From the NCBI RefSeq assembly GCF_002741035.1, contig NZ_CP016808.1:4822501-4886500 (forward strand): DNA of 64,000 bases, given 5' to 3'. This document shows positions 44,901 through 54,043 of the stretch, piece after piece. The position numbers and the translations under genes were made by a program. Within the stretch, counting starts at the first letter, position 1. Each line of letters starts with the position of its first letter. This stretch comes from Paenibacillus sp. BIHB 4019 (GTDB lineage Bacteria > Bacillota > Bacilli > Paenibacillales > Paenibacillaceae). Under the pieces are notes generated by a model that ran no database searches, was not told the origin of the DNA, and saw only the letters and a list, made by a program, of their open reading frames with translations.

Positions 44901-46906
44901 ATGAGCTTGCGCATAACCTGCAGGGCAATTCATCAGGAGGCTCCTTTGGCAATTATCAATACCGACATGCATTCGGCACGAATACGGGAGACGGTTGGCT
45001 AAGCTATGATATGGCGGTTGTTCCATCCCTGACCAATTATATTTCTACTAAATATTACAGCGGGGATCAGGGAAGAGCCTTTAATGTGTATGTGGATGGC
45101 ACTTTGATCAAGGAAGAAACCGTGCAGGCCAAAAATCCGACCCAGTTTTACGATGTAAGATACGAAATTCCGGCACGTTTAGTAGAGGGAAAGACGAAGA
45201 TAACGGTCAAATTTGCCAATAGAGGCTCTGGTTTTGTGGGCGGCATATTCGGAACGGTTTCTATTCTGAAGGATTACGACAACAATTCGGATTTACAGAG
45301 CGTGAAGGTAAATGGCGCAACGGCTGCGTTGACCAAACAGAACTTTACGATGGAGGTTCCGCAAAACTCGGCCGAAGCCATCGTTAACTTTAAACCGGCA
45401 AATCCAAATGCGCTTGTATATGTTGGAAATATTTTGATCGATGATACGGTTGAGCGGAAAATAGCATTAACAGCTGAAACGACAACGTTAGACGTCAAAA
45501 TAGTTGCAGAAGATGGTGTTGCTGAGCAGGCGTATACGGTTAGCATCAAAAAGCAGAGCAGCAGCGGTCCAGGCAACGGCAACGGCAGTGGGAATGGAAC
45601 AGGCAATGGCAATAGCAGCAATAACAGCGGGCAAAATACCCCTGATAACGGTGGCAAGGCCGTCGAAATTATGGTCAACGGCAAAGTTGAAAGCGCAGGG
45701 GCTGCCTTGGCAAGTACAAGGAATGGACAATCGGTCACGACGATTTTGCTGGACCAGAAGAAGCTGGAGCAACAGCTGGCAGCAGAGGAGCAAGGCGCGG
45801 TCATTACGATTCAGATTGCGAGCGGGTCAGATGTCGTAATAGGGCAATTGAACGGCGAGCTGCTCAAATACTTGCAGGCTAAAAATGTCGTGTTGGTGCT
45901 CCAAACGGATCGTGCGACGTACAGAGTGCCGGTGAAGCAGATTCATATGGCGGACATCTCCGGCCAGATCGGCAGCACGGCCCAATGGCAAAACATAACG
46001 ATCGAGCTTGAAATCAGCGCTCCGACATCGGAAAGGATTGCAGCTGTAGAGCAAGCAGCCAATCAGCATGCGTTTAGCCTCGTCGCCCCTCCTGTGAATT
46101 TTAAGGTAGCAGCTGTTTGCGAAGATAAGCGAATCGAGGGTTTGACGTTCGATATTTATGTTGAGCGTGCAATAGCGATTCCGGAAGGCGTTGATCCAAG
46201 CACTATTACGACCGCTATTGTAGTCGAGCTGGATGGAAGCGTTCGGCATGTGCCGACGAAAGCAGTAGCCCTTAACGGCAAAAAATACGCGGTAATAAAA
46301 AGCCGAACGAGCAGCACATACGCCGTTGTTTCACATCAGGTCGAATTTTCAGATGTAGCTAACCACTGGGCTAAGGAGGCAGTTAATGAGCTGGCTTCCA
46401 AAATGGTCATAAACGGCACCGGCAATGGTTTGTTCCAGCCGAACACAGCGATTACACGTGCAGAGTTTGCGGCTGCTATCGTTCGTGGACTGGGTCTTGG
46501 AGTGGACAGCGGAACAACGCCATTTTCAGATGTGTCCGCTGCGGCTTGGTACAGCAGCGCCATTATGACCGCGCAGGCTTACGGGCTTATTAACGGCTTT
46601 GAGGATGGCGCCTTCCGTCCGAATGACAAGCTGACGAGAGAACAGGCGATGACGATTATCGCCAAAGCGATGGAGATTGCCGATCTAAAAATGGACTCAA
46701 CGAATCCATCTGTTGACGGAATATTGGGCTCTTTCACAGATACGGCAAGCGTATCAAGCTGGGCAAAAAAAGGAATAGCGCGCAGCATCCAAGCGGGCAT
46801 TGTAAACGGAAGGAGCGATTCTACTCTGGCACCGAAGGCACAGGTGACAAGGGCCGAGGTGGCCCAAATGATACAACTGCTGCTGCAAAAGTCGGATTTG
46901 ATCTAA
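41921..46906 (+). CDS. SLH-anchored GH127/GH146-like beta-L-arabinofuranosidase
   Basis: A 1661-residue surface protein. Order: signal peptide (1-39, SSANA); LamG-like lectin domain (about 45-253); Ig-like segment (about 264-344); DUF1680-type catalytic barrel (about 355-973); DUF6805-like beta-domain (about 983-1118); cadherin-like beta-sandwich (about 1123-1211); Gly/Asn linker; the same pre-SLH domain as the preceding protein; three SLH repeats. Family zinc/nucleophile residues Glu658 and Cys660 (DETCNAYN) and Cys727 are present, but the second Cys of the usual CC pair is Asp728 (FWCDTGSGMEN). ATG 41921 follows AAAAGGAG. No terminator separates it from the upstream gene, so the two may be co-transcribed. 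Confidence 0.88.
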   Translation: MSGRKQKELKRKKLSYMLSLALAANLATGFSPLGSSANAADLDAAKQLELKFEDSIADTSPNGIAGTLNGPATYVEGQVGKALQLNGTNNYIDLGPSSALQPDHLTVSFWVKPDAELSGEHMIMWNKPSGAWNGEGWYLSLLSNEIPLKLSTGTAVQESYVAGDRRAFFPVGQWTHIAVTYDSASKNVAIYRNGIAQQVLYTTKGGSIAANDTDHKYLGFNSPGYGGGYAKLNVDEFKVYRAAATGEQVSDIYTSEGGIVDEQFMAQSDLDAISLLSATRGSLSLPVKGKNGSVIIWESSHPDVISHTGAVTVPQADTPVILRLTVTFGGVILTKDFAITVKSSTANIDTALLQQFDMEQVDVTDPYYVNAFNKDVAYLLNLDADRLLSGFRTVAGLPKKAELYGGWEGGWSYLRGHTLGHYMTAIAQAYKQTKDDPALNAQLKAKIDYIISELKACQAASGNGYLFATPEEHFDVIEGKVEGPSWVPWYTMHKIIAGLVDVYKFEGNEDALQIASTLGDWSYNRTQTWDESLHTRVLNVEYGGMNDGLYELYKVTNQPSHLIAAHMFDEDSLFTPIVNGQDVLENKHANTQIPKIIGALNRYRTLGKDEAAFYLKTAENFWDMVIRDHTYVTGGNSENEHFREPGKLDSNRDNINDETCNAYNMLKLSRELFRITGDVKYANYYERTFINEIMSSINPETGMTTYFKPMGTGYFKVFSTEYDSFWCDTGSGMENFTKLDDSLYYHTDSDLYVNLYLSSTLDWADKGLKLTQQADLPQSDKATFTINDAPSDAVNLKFRSPDWIAAGEKVAVSINGEAFDAQAVNGYVNVSQVWKAGDTIQLTFPLEVQVSRLPDNQEAVAFTYGPVVLSAGLGTEQMVAVPHLASQKASLPEGVNIKDYILLSGGTVDEWIDNIKNNLVKTEGKIEFTLRNTDEDDHLKFTPYYLMYQERYGIYFYLTALDSDTFQKNILSKKNAAKKAAAMLDEVQVTNDQHELAHNLQGNSSGGSFGNYQYRHAFGTNTGDGWLSYDMAVVPSLTNYISTKYYSGDQGRAFNVYVDGTLIKEETVQAKNPTQFYDVRYEIPARLVEGKTKITVKFANRGSGFVGGIFGTVSILKDYDNNSDLQSVKVNGATAALTKQNFTMEVPQNSAEAIVNFKPANPNALVYVGNILIDDTVERKIALTAETTTLDVKIVAEDGVAEQAYTVSIKKQSSSGPGNGNGSGNGTGNGNSSNNSGQNTPDNGGKAVEIMVNGKVESAGAALASTRNGQSVTTILLDQKKLEQQLAAEEQGAVITIQIASGSDVVIGQLNGELLKYLQAKNVVLVLQTDRATYRVPVKQIHMADISGQIGSTAQWQNITIELEISAPTSERIAAVEQAANQHAFSLVAPPVNFKVAAVCEDKRIEGLTFDIYVERAIAIPEGVDPSTITTAIVVELDGSVRHVPTKAVALNGKKYAVIKSRTSSTYAVVSHQVEFSDVANHWAKEAVNELASKMVINGTGNGLFQPNTAITRAEFAAAIVRGLGLGVDSGTTPFSDVSAAAWYSSAIMTAQAYGLINGFEDGAFRPNDKLTREQAMTIIAKAMEIADLKMDSTNPSVDGILGSFTDTASVSSWAKKGIARSIQAGIVNGRSDSTLAPKAQVTRAEVAQMIQLLLQKSDLI

Positions 46907-46955
46907 TAAAAAATCTCGATTATTCAGGAGATGAAAGGATGCGGACAATGTAATT

Positions 46956-47194
46956 TGTCCGGCTGGACTAGGCTATGACCAGTTGTACGACTTAGCTGCC
47001 GCTTATCCGATTACAGATTCATTGAACAACTACGGTTATGCGGTGCCAATGGCGAATTGCTAGAGACTGGGCCAAGAAGCTCTGTTGCAGACGCTGCTTC
47101 TGGTATAAAATGGGATGGGGATGCAGCGCTTCTCGTACAAAACGGCTATACAGGCAAGGCCAGCCAGCAGCGGCAGCTGGTCAAAATAAACTAG
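46956..47194 (+). pseudogene. Possible frameshifted remnant of a secreted enzyme
   Basis: One frame reads CPAGLGYDQLYDLAAAYPIT DSLNNYGYA and stops at 47061-47063 (tgc-tag). The next frame continues with protein-like sequence NGELLETGPRSSVADAASGI followed by KWDGDAALLVQNGYTGKASQ and a stop at 47192-47194. Joining the two requires one frameshift near 47040-47045. The composition resembles the neighbouring secreted proteins. The parent family is not recognised, and chance cannot be excluded. Confidence 0.35.
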
Positions 47195-47232
47195 AAAATA
47201 AGGGAAGCAAGAGGTTCTGAGCGCATCCGTCC

Positions 47233-47275
47233 ATCATCCAATAAAGGAGAGGGGCGGATGATTTATTTATTTTTA
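47233..47275 (+). terminator. Hairpin with T-rich tail
   Basis: ATCATCC / GGATGAT followed by TTATTTATTTTT. The stem is only 7 base pairs, but the tail is convincing. Confidence 0.5.
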
Positions 47276-47376
47276 AGTAAAGGAAGGGTAACAAAATAAA
47301 GAGATGTGTATTGTGTTATCAGCTCGTAATTCGGATAATTAGATTCATGGAATGGGTCGATATTTTCTAATGTGAA

Positions 47377-49080
47377 ATGGGGTCACACCTGTTGAAAATA
47401 CCAATAATGAACAAGGTCAAGCTTTTGCTTACTGCATTATTGATTGTTCAACTTCTAACGTCATGCGATCATCGCACAGGCGCCAATCAAGAAGTGTCTA
47501 GCGGATCTGAAGCGGATGCTGCCTATCAAGAACCCGCGCTAAGCCAATATAATCCAGCTATTGAATTAACCTTTGCCAGAGAAACCGACGATAGCTTGGA
47601 AAATTTAATTAGCCAATTGCCGGGAGAAACGTTCGAGGATAATAGATGGAATCGTCTATATGAACAGGTGCTGGGCATTAAAATTAAATATGATTGGGTT
47701 GCCAAGGGGGACCTCTATCATCAGAAACTAAGTGGTGCATTTGCTTCAGGAGATATACCCGATGTTGTCAGAGTCAATGCGCAGCAGCTGAGGATGCTCA
47801 GCAATGCTGGACTGATTCAAGATTTATCTGCTGCTTACGAGCAATATGCCTCTTCGTTTACGAAGAACATTTTAAGCCAAGAAGGGACGGGCCCTTTCGA
47901 AGCGGCAACGGTTGATGGTAGGCTGATGGGAATACCAGAGACCAGCTCTTCTATTGAAGGGGCGATGTTTATTTGGCTGCGTACAGATTGGTTGGAGCAA
48001 CTCGGTTTAAAACCGCCGAAAACGATGGACGACGTTTTAGCTATTTCGAAAGCGTTTACAGAAAATGACCCTGACAATAATGGCATTCATGATACGTTTG
48101 GGCTAGCCGTGACCCAATATTTATTCGATCCCGTTATGGGCTTGGCAGGCTTTATGGCAGGCTATGAGGCTTATCCTAACCTATGGATCAAAGACAAGTC
48201 GGGAAAACTCTTATATGGCGGGATTCAACCCGAAGTGAAAGAGGCGTTAAAGGTGCTTCAAAATATGTATCGGGATGGCCAAATCGATAGCGAGTTTGGG
48301 CTTAAGGATGGTTTGAAAGAAGAAAAGCTAATTGCTGAAAGCCATATTGGCATGTTTTATGGAGAGCAATGGGGGTCTTTTTTAGCTCAAACCAGCCGTG
48401 CTGCTCAACCAAATGCAGAGTGGCAGGCATTTCCGATCGTTTCTGTGTCGGGAGAAGAGCCAAAGGTACCGCTGCGGTTCAACACGAGCCAGTTTCTTGC
48501 CGTTAGAAAAGCTTATCCGCATCCTGAAGCAATCGTTAAGCTTTTTAATTTGCATCTGGAGAAAAACTGGGGGGAAACGGCTGAATATGAAACCTATTAC
48601 AGCTCTCCATTTCCGGTATGGAAGCTTTCTCCGGTTACCCCTTTTCCAGCGATGAAAAATTTGGAGGCGTATCGCCAAATTGCTGAAGCCGAGAGAACTG
48701 GCGATCATTCCGTCTTAAAGGATGAAGCCAGTTCCATCTATAAAAACATTCAAGCCTATCGCTCTGGCATGGTAAATAAGGAGTCAGGCTGGGGATGGGA
48801 GCGGACCTATGGGCCATCGGGGGCATTTGCCATCCTGGATCAATACACGGAGAAAAAACAGCTATTGTACGAAAGTTTTGTAGGGCCTCCAACGGAAACG
48901 ATGATTGTGAAGCAAGCCATTTTGTATAATCAACAGATCGAAACGTTCGTGAATATTATACTTGGCAGTCCCATAGACGAGTTTGACCGGTTTGTAGAAA
49001 ATTGGAATAAGCTGGGCGGGGGCCGTATAACAGCGGAGGTCAACCAGTGGTATGCGGAAAGAGGCAGTGATCTAAAGTAA
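47377..49080 (+). CDS. Solute-binding lipoprotein next to a kinase/regulator pair
   Basis: A 567-residue LplA-type lipoprotein. The signal peptide ends in lipobox LLTSC. A DPDNNGIHD loop matches the calcium-like loop of this family, and LKPPKTMDDVLAISKAF aligns with the same block in the protein at 31032. The start is uncertain: ATG 47377, TTG 47392 and ATG 47407 are all in frame and none has a strong ribosome-binding site. Permease genes are absent nearby, so it may use permeases elsewhere or act as a sensor partner of the adjacent kinase. Confidence 0.87.
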   Translation: MGSHLLKIPIMNKVKLLLTALLIVQLLTSCDHRTGANQEVSSGSEADAAYQEPALSQYNPAIELTFARETDDSLENLISQLPGETFEDNRWNRLYEQVLGIKIKYDWVAKGDLYHQKLSGAFASGDIPDVVRVNAQQLRMLSNAGLIQDLSAAYEQYASSFTKNILSQEGTGPFEAATVDGRLMGIPETSSSIEGAMFIWLRTDWLEQLGLKPPKTMDDVLAISKAFTENDPDNNGIHDTFGLAVTQYLFDPVMGLAGFMAGYEAYPNLWIKDKSGKLLYGGIQPEVKEALKVLQNMYRDGQIDSEFGLKDGLKEEKLIAESHIGMFYGEQWGSFLAQTSRAAQPNAEWQAFPIVSVSGEEPKVPLRFNTSQFLAVRKAYPHPEAIVKLFNLHLEKNWGETAEYETYYSSPFPVWKLSPVTPFPAMKNLEAYRQIAEAERTGDHSVLKDEASSIYKNIQAYRSGMVNKESGWGWERTYGPSGAFAILDQYTEKKQLLYESFVGPPTETMIVKQAILYNQQIETFVNIILGSPIDEFDRFVENWNKLGGGRITAEVNQWYAERGSDLK

Positions 49081-49160
49081 GAAGGCTTTCCTTCGACTTT
49101 GTCTGCTAGAAGGCAAGATATTTGCTCACCACTTATTAAAGCAGCATCGGAGGAATTGGT

Positions 49161-50903
49161 TTGCTTAAATTTCCCGCCCATTCATGGCGAAATACGATAT
49201 TTATGCGACAGGTCATTATTTATCTCATCGTAATTCTGCCTATCATTCTGCTAGGCGTCTATTTGTATAATTGGAGCTATCAAAATGCGAGTGAAGGCCT
49301 GTCCAGAACTTCCGAGGCGCAATTATCGAATTATTTGGAAGCCTTCAATCGGGAAATCGAATGGATGGAGCTTCAGGAATTCGACCTTTTGGAAGATAAC
49401 GAATTGAATAAGCTCGTTGTTACTTGGGAGATGATGGACCATGTTGAAAAAAGGGCAAGCTTAAATTATTTAATTCGTCGTTTAACTTCTTTTAAAAATA
49501 GCAGTGTCTATATTAAAGACGTATATGTGCATATCCGTCCTGTTAACAAAACGATCTCGGTCGGTAATGCGATCTCTGATCTTGATGTTGCCAAGTTCAA
49601 CTACTTCCGCTTCAGCATTGGAAGGAGCGAGCAGCGGCTTATGAAGTGGGGAAATACCCTCCATCTTAGCACCTCCAAGTATAGCGGTACGAAAGGGGAG
49701 GAGCCGCTATTCGTCATACAGATTGAATTGGACAGGGAAAAGCTGAGGTATGCATTGGACCAAGTTAATATTTATCCAGAAAGCGGCTCCTTTCTCCTTT
49801 CGGATGCGACAGGATTTGTATTAATGAGCCAGGAGCAAATAAACGGCAGGCTTCAAGGCGATTTAAATGATGTAAAGGAGGCCAGCACGAACAAGCTTTT
49901 TATTGATGGCAGAAAATATCATATTGACAAAGCACACTCGGAAAAATTGGGCCTTACCGTCGCTTCGTATTTGCCCGAAGAAACCGTCCGCAAACCGCTT
50001 GGCAAATTTGTAATCTGGGCTTGGCTATTCGCTATTATGACATTTATTGCTATTGCGATCTATTCTTATTCTACTTATAAATTCGTCCATAAACCGTTGC
50101 TTCTTCTCGTTCAGAGTTTTAGAAGAATGGAAGGAGGTGCATTGGATATTCATATTGAGCACGAGGAGAAGGATGAATTCGGCTATCTATATAATCGGTT
50201 CAACCAGATGCTGAATAAATTGCAGGCGCTGATTGACCAGGATTTTAAGCAAAAGCTGATGATGCAGCGGGCGGAGCTCAAGCAGCTTCAATCTCAAATC
50301 AATCCCCACTTTCTTTATAACAGCTTTTTTATTCTCAATTCCTTGGCTAGAACCGGAGATACGGAGCGCATTGAAGAATTTACAAACATGCTAGGGGAAT
50401 ATTTCAGGTTCATTACCCGCAATGGAGAGGATAATGTATTGTTGGCCGAGGAAACGAGACACTCCCGCATGTACACCGAAATTCAGAAGCTCCGGTTCTC
50501 AAGGCGGATTCGCGTGGAATTTGATGAATTGCCAAAGGAAATGGCGAATATCCATGTGCCCAGGCTCATCATTCAGCCTATTATTGAAAATGCGTATGAG
50601 CATAGCCTTGAGAAAATGACGGAAGATGGACTGCTTCGCGTTGCTTTCGAGCTGGATGACGCTGAGGCTCGAATCATCGTGGAGAACAATGGGAATCGCC
50701 TGGGCGATACCGAGATTGAAGCTTTACAGCATCGCCTGGACAGCCCTTCCGAATCTTATGAAATGACGGGCATGATGAACATTCATCGGCGCATTCTTTT
50801 AACGTATGGAAAAAATAGCGGATTGCTTCTATCTAGAAGCGAGCTAAACGGTCTTAAGGTCGTCATTCGAATCAAGGTGAAGGAGGAGAAATGGATTGCT
50901 TAG
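49161..50903 (+). CDS. Sensor histidine kinase (YesM type)
   Basis: A 580-residue kinase: TM helix at about 15-37, extracellular sensor domain (about 38-285), TM helix (about 289-312), HAMP (about 315-365), His_kinase domain with His383 in INPHFLYNSFFILNSLA, and HATPase_c (PRLIIQPIIENAYEHS, VENNGNR). TTG 49161 follows CGGAGGAA. The ATP-lid glycine motif is weak (YEMTGMMNIHRRIL) compared with the kinase at 27802. It overlaps its regulator gene by 8 bases and probably detects xylan-derived oligosaccharides. Confidence 0.9.
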   Translation: MLKFPAHSWRNTIFMRQVIIYLIVILPIILLGVYLYNWSYQNASEGLSRTSEAQLSNYLEAFNREIEWMELQEFDLLEDNELNKLVVTWEMMDHVEKRASLNYLIRRLTSFKNSSVYIKDVYVHIRPVNKTISVGNAISDLDVAKFNYFRFSIGRSEQRLMKWGNTLHLSTSKYSGTKGEEPLFVIQIELDREKLRYALDQVNIYPESGSFLLSDATGFVLMSQEQINGRLQGDLNDVKEASTNKLFIDGRKYHIDKAHSEKLGLTVASYLPEETVRKPLGKFVIWAWLFAIMTFIAIAIYSYSTYKFVHKPLLLLVQSFRRMEGGALDIHIEHEEKDEFGYLYNRFNQMLNKLQALIDQDFKQKLMMQRAELKQLQSQINPHFLYNSFFILNSLARTGDTERIEEFTNMLGEYFRFITRNGEDNVLLAEETRHSRMYTEIQKLRFSRRIRVEFDELPKEMANIHVPRLIIQPIIENAYEHSLEKMTEDGLLRVAFELDDAEARIIVENNGNRLGDTEIEALQHRLDSPSESYEMTGMMNIHRRILLTYGKNSGLLLSRSELNGLKVVIRIKVKEEKWIA

Positions 50904-52557
50904 ACTGTTAGTGGTGGATGATGAAGACATCATTACGGATGGGTTATATGAAGTGTTCCAGCAATGGATGCCGGACAAGCTCGATGTTTGTAAAGCATAC
51001 TCTGGCAAAGAAGCGCTAAATTGGTTGAAACGTACCCGGATTGATATCGTTCTTACTGACATTAGCATGCCGGGCATGAGCGGTTTAGAATTGTCGGATG
51101 AAATTCAGATGTATTGGCCCAGATGCAAAATTATTTTTCTAACGGGCTATAGCGAGTTTCAATATGCATATAAGGCAATACAAATGTCCAATGTTCGCTA
51201 TTTGTTGAAAACAGAAGGGTATGCGAAAGTTACTGAAGTGGTACAGGAGGTCATTCAAGAGATTCATCAAAACAATCAATTGAGCGCGTTAGTCGAGCAA
51301 TCCCGCGAACAGGTTGATGCGCTGGAATTTATGGCGCAAGGAGAGTATATCAGGCATCTTGTGCAAAAAAGCCATCTTCTTTGCCAGGATGAAGAGGTGC
51401 TGGTCAAGGAATTCGGCAAACTGAACTTAAATCTGAATCCTTTGATTCCGGTTGTGATGGTAGTTGGTCATCTCTCCTATCCAGATGAGGCCACTTATTC
51501 CGATAGAAGCGAGATTGTTCATTCCACCAGAATGATCTGGCATTCCTATTTGTCAAAGCAGACGAGGCATATTGGAATAGTCGATAAGCACGGAGATATG
51601 TTGTGGCTGCTTCAGCCATCAGAACATGTCGAGGAAAGGTTATATAATCATTTGCTGCGCTATTTGGAAGGAACGCTGGAGCTCATTCAAGAGACATGCT
51701 TGGAATCGCTCGGCTTAACGATTGCCTTCACCATAAGCGGTGCTTCTTGTGAGTGGGGAGCGGTAACGCAGCAATATGAAAGGCTGCGCCAGCTGCATCA
51801 AATGACAATTGCCGACGGGTTATCAATTATTTTAATGGATCGTATGGAGCAGCCCGATCCTTCAAACAGGAAAGAAGACGGTATGCTTGCTCAAAAAAAA
51901 GAGTTAATGGAAGCATATCTTGAAGCTGGCAGAAAAGATAAGTTTTATGAAGTGATGGAGGATATAACGGCCAGCATGCTGCATCCAACGGCCCATGTAC
52001 ACCGAACGATAGAGTGCTATTATTCGATCGCGCTCGTGCTGCTTTCTTCCATTAATCGCGGGGGACTTTACCACCAGATCGGTGAGTATGGAAAACTGAT
52101 GCGTCTGGATGAGCATTCATCTATGAAGGAGGGGATTGCCTATTTGCATGCCATTGCCGAGCGCCTATTCAAGGCTAAGCATAACGGCGAGTTTGAGCGG
52201 GCAACGAGTGTAATCGACCGTATATGCCGATACATCGAAGAGCATTTAAGCGAGGACCTGTCCTTAGTGCGGCTGGCGGAAATTAATTATTTTAATCCAT
52301 CCTATTTATCCCGTTTTTTTAAGCAGGAGCGAGGGGTGAATTTATCTGAATACATAGATAACTGCCGCTTGAAAAAAGCAAGAGAGCTGCTAAGAAACGG
52401 GGAGCTTAAAATTCGAGAAGTATCGTCCGCCGTCGGTTACGAAGCGGCACATTCATTTACGCGTTTTTTCAAGAAGGCAACGGGAATAACGCCGCAAGAA
52501 TATCGGGATACCGTTCCTGCGGTAATAAATGAAAACGAACGTACAAGGAGGATTTAA
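50896..52557 (+). CDS. AraC-type response regulator (YesN family)
   Basis: A 553-residue regulator. The receiver is intact: VVDDED, Asp55 in LTDISMPG, and Lys in YLLKTEG. A variable middle of about 280 residues follows, then two C-terminal AraC helix-turn-helix motifs (LSLVRLAEINYFNPSYLSRFF and LKIREVSSAVGYEAAHSFTRFF). TTG 50896 lies 7-8 bases after AAGGAGGAG. It is encoded directly upstream of the GH43 genes and is the obvious candidate activator of the arabinoxylan locus. Confidence 0.92.
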   Translation: MLRLLVVDDEDIITDGLYEVFQQWMPDKLDVCKAYSGKEALNWLKRTRIDIVLTDISMPGMSGLELSDEIQMYWPRCKIIFLTGYSEFQYAYKAIQMSNVRYLLKTEGYAKVTEVVQEVIQEIHQNNQLSALVEQSREQVDALEFMAQGEYIRHLVQKSHLLCQDEEVLVKEFGKLNLNLNPLIPVVMVVGHLSYPDEATYSDRSEIVHSTRMIWHSYLSKQTRHIGIVDKHGDMLWLLQPSEHVEERLYNHLLRYLEGTLELIQETCLESLGLTIAFTISGASCEWGAVTQQYERLRQLHQMTIADGLSIILMDRMEQPDPSNRKEDGMLAQKKELMEAYLEAGRKDKFYEVMEDITASMLHPTAHVHRTIECYYSIALVLLSSINRGGLYHQIGEYGKLMRLDEHSSMKEGIAYLHAIAERLFKAKHNGEFERATSVIDRICRYIEEHLSEDLSLVRLAEINYFNPSYLSRFFKQERGVNLSEYIDNCRLKKARELLRNGELKIREVSSAVGYEAAHSFTRFFKKATGITPQEYRDTVPAVINENERTRRI

Positions 52558-52558
52558 A

Positions 52559-53998
52559 ATGAATGACATATTGCCCGCGAGTGCAATCGGAAAGGTGCCG
52601 CCACAAGGCAATCCGCTCGTCTCCCATAAATTTGGAGCAGATCCGTATGCTTTAATAGTAGACGATCGTGTCTATCTCTATATGACAAACGATGTTTTGG
52701 AGTATGGCGAAGATGGAAAGCTGAAAGAAAATACGTATGCAACCATCAATAAAATTACGGTTATTTCCTCGGATGATTTGATGAACTGGACGGATCATGG
52801 CGAAATTCAGGTGGCAGGCCCGCAGGGCGCAGCCAAATGGGCCACGCAGTCGTGGGCGCCGGCAGCAGCGCATAAAATAATCGACGGCAAGGATAAATAT
52901 TTGCTTTATTTTGCCAACAATGCAAGCGGAATTGGCGTATTGTCAAGCGATAGCCCGGTAGGCCCATGGGTTGATCCTATTGGGCAGCCCTTAATTTCGA
53001 GATCAACGCCTGGCGTGGAGAATGTGACGTGGCTTTTCGATCCTGCAGTATTGGTCGATGACGACGGAAAGGGCTATATTTATTTTGGCGGGGGCGTTCC
53101 CGAGGGCAAGGATGAGATGCCCAATACTGCGCGCGTCATGCAGTTGGGTGATGATATGACGAGCGTTGTCGGCGAGGCAGTCGTCATTCCTGCCCCGTAT
53201 ATGTTCGAGGATGCCGGCATCAATAAGCGGGATGGCATTTATTACTATACGTATTGCTCGAACTTCTATAATGGCGCTCGCCTGGAGGGAAGTCCGCCCG
53301 CAGGCGAAATTGCCTATATGACAAGCGACAAGCCGATGGGGCCATGGACTTATCGTGGAACGATTCTCAAAAATCCAGCGCACTTCTTCGGTATTGGCGG
53401 TAACAATCATCATGCCATTTTCCAGTTCCATGAGGCTTGGTATATCGCTTATCATGCCCAGACCTTATCCAAAAAGCTTGGCGTTCCGAACGGCTATCGC
53501 TCCACGCACCTGAACCAGCTTGCGTTTAAGGATGGTTTGATTCAAGAAATCCATGCTGATTATGAAGGTGTCCCGCAAGTAAAGGCATTTAATCCCTATG
53601 ACCGTGTTGGCGCGGTGACGATGGGATGGAGTGCTGGCATTGCTGTGGAAGCCATCGCAAGCGAAAATGATCCGCAAAACCAGCTAATGGTTGTAACGGA
53701 CATTGATAACGGGGCTTGGCTCGCTTTATCCAAGGTTGAATTCGGGAATAAAGGAGCCGCGGTTTTTAAGGCTGCCATCTTAAACGAGGGTGCGGCTAGC
53801 AGAATAGAACTCCGCTTGGATGCCCCGGACGGGAAGCTGATTGGGACACTCCCGCTTCCGAATTTGAGCGGACAGGGCTGGATGGACTTGCAAACAGAAG
53901 TATCGGACGCTGACGGCGTGCACGATTTGTACTTTGTGTTCTGTGGAGAATCTGGCCTTAAACCGTTTAAATTTTACGAATGGCAGTTTGGCGAATAA
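52559..53998 (+). CDS. Cytoplasmic GH43 arabinofuranosidase-like enzyme with CBM6
   Basis: A 479-residue GH43 enzyme without a signal peptide. Catalytic elements of the five-bladed propeller are visible: base Asp in GADPYALIVDD, WLFDPAVLVDDDGKGYIYFG and acid Glu in MFEDAGI, plus GGNNHHAIFQF. Residues about 345-479 form a CBM6-like beta-sandwich (DPYDRVGAVTM-like region to FYEWQFGE). It closely resembles GH43 no. 2 of the giant SLH protein (shared WLFDPAVLVDDDGKG and GYRSTH blocks) and arabinoxylan arabinofuranohydrolases. ATG 52559 follows AAGGAGG. It probably debranches imported arabinoxylo-oligosaccharides. Confidence 0.88.
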   Translation: MNDILPASAIGKVPPQGNPLVSHKFGADPYALIVDDRVYLYMTNDVLEYGEDGKLKENTYATINKITVISSDDLMNWTDHGEIQVAGPQGAAKWATQSWAPAAAHKIIDGKDKYLLYFANNASGIGVLSSDSPVGPWVDPIGQPLISRSTPGVENVTWLFDPAVLVDDDGKGYIYFGGGVPEGKDEMPNTARVMQLGDDMTSVVGEAVVIPAPYMFEDAGINKRDGIYYYTYCSNFYNGARLEGSPPAGEIAYMTSDKPMGPWTYRGTILKNPAHFFGIGGNNHHAIFQFHEAWYIAYHAQTLSKKLGVPNGYRSTHLNQLAFKDGLIQEIHADYEGVPQVKAFNPYDRVGAVTMGWSAGIAVEAIASENDPQNQLMVVTDIDNGAWLALSKVEFGNKGAAVFKAAILNEGAASRIELRLDAPDGKLIGTLPLPNLSGQGWMDLQTEVSDADGVHDLYFVFCGESGLKPFKFYEWQFGE

Positions 53999-54043
53999 GC
54001 AGCACGCAAGCTTGAAATGACCTTAAATCGGAGGAGAATTCAG

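Larger units (their letters stand above)
46907..47376. other. Intergenic region after the SLH genes
   Basis: 470 bases with no intact gene. It contains a possible coding remnant (46956-47194) and a hairpin with a T-rich tail (47233-47275). The right end is A+T-rich and may hold the promoter for the lipoprotein gene, but no clear -35/-10 pair was found. Confidence 0.55.

Noticed and set aside
45274..45804. Minus-strand frame rich in Pro and Leu
   Set aside because: It is antisense to the Gly/Asn linker and cadherin-like region of the SLH protein; its composition is explained by the repetitive linker.
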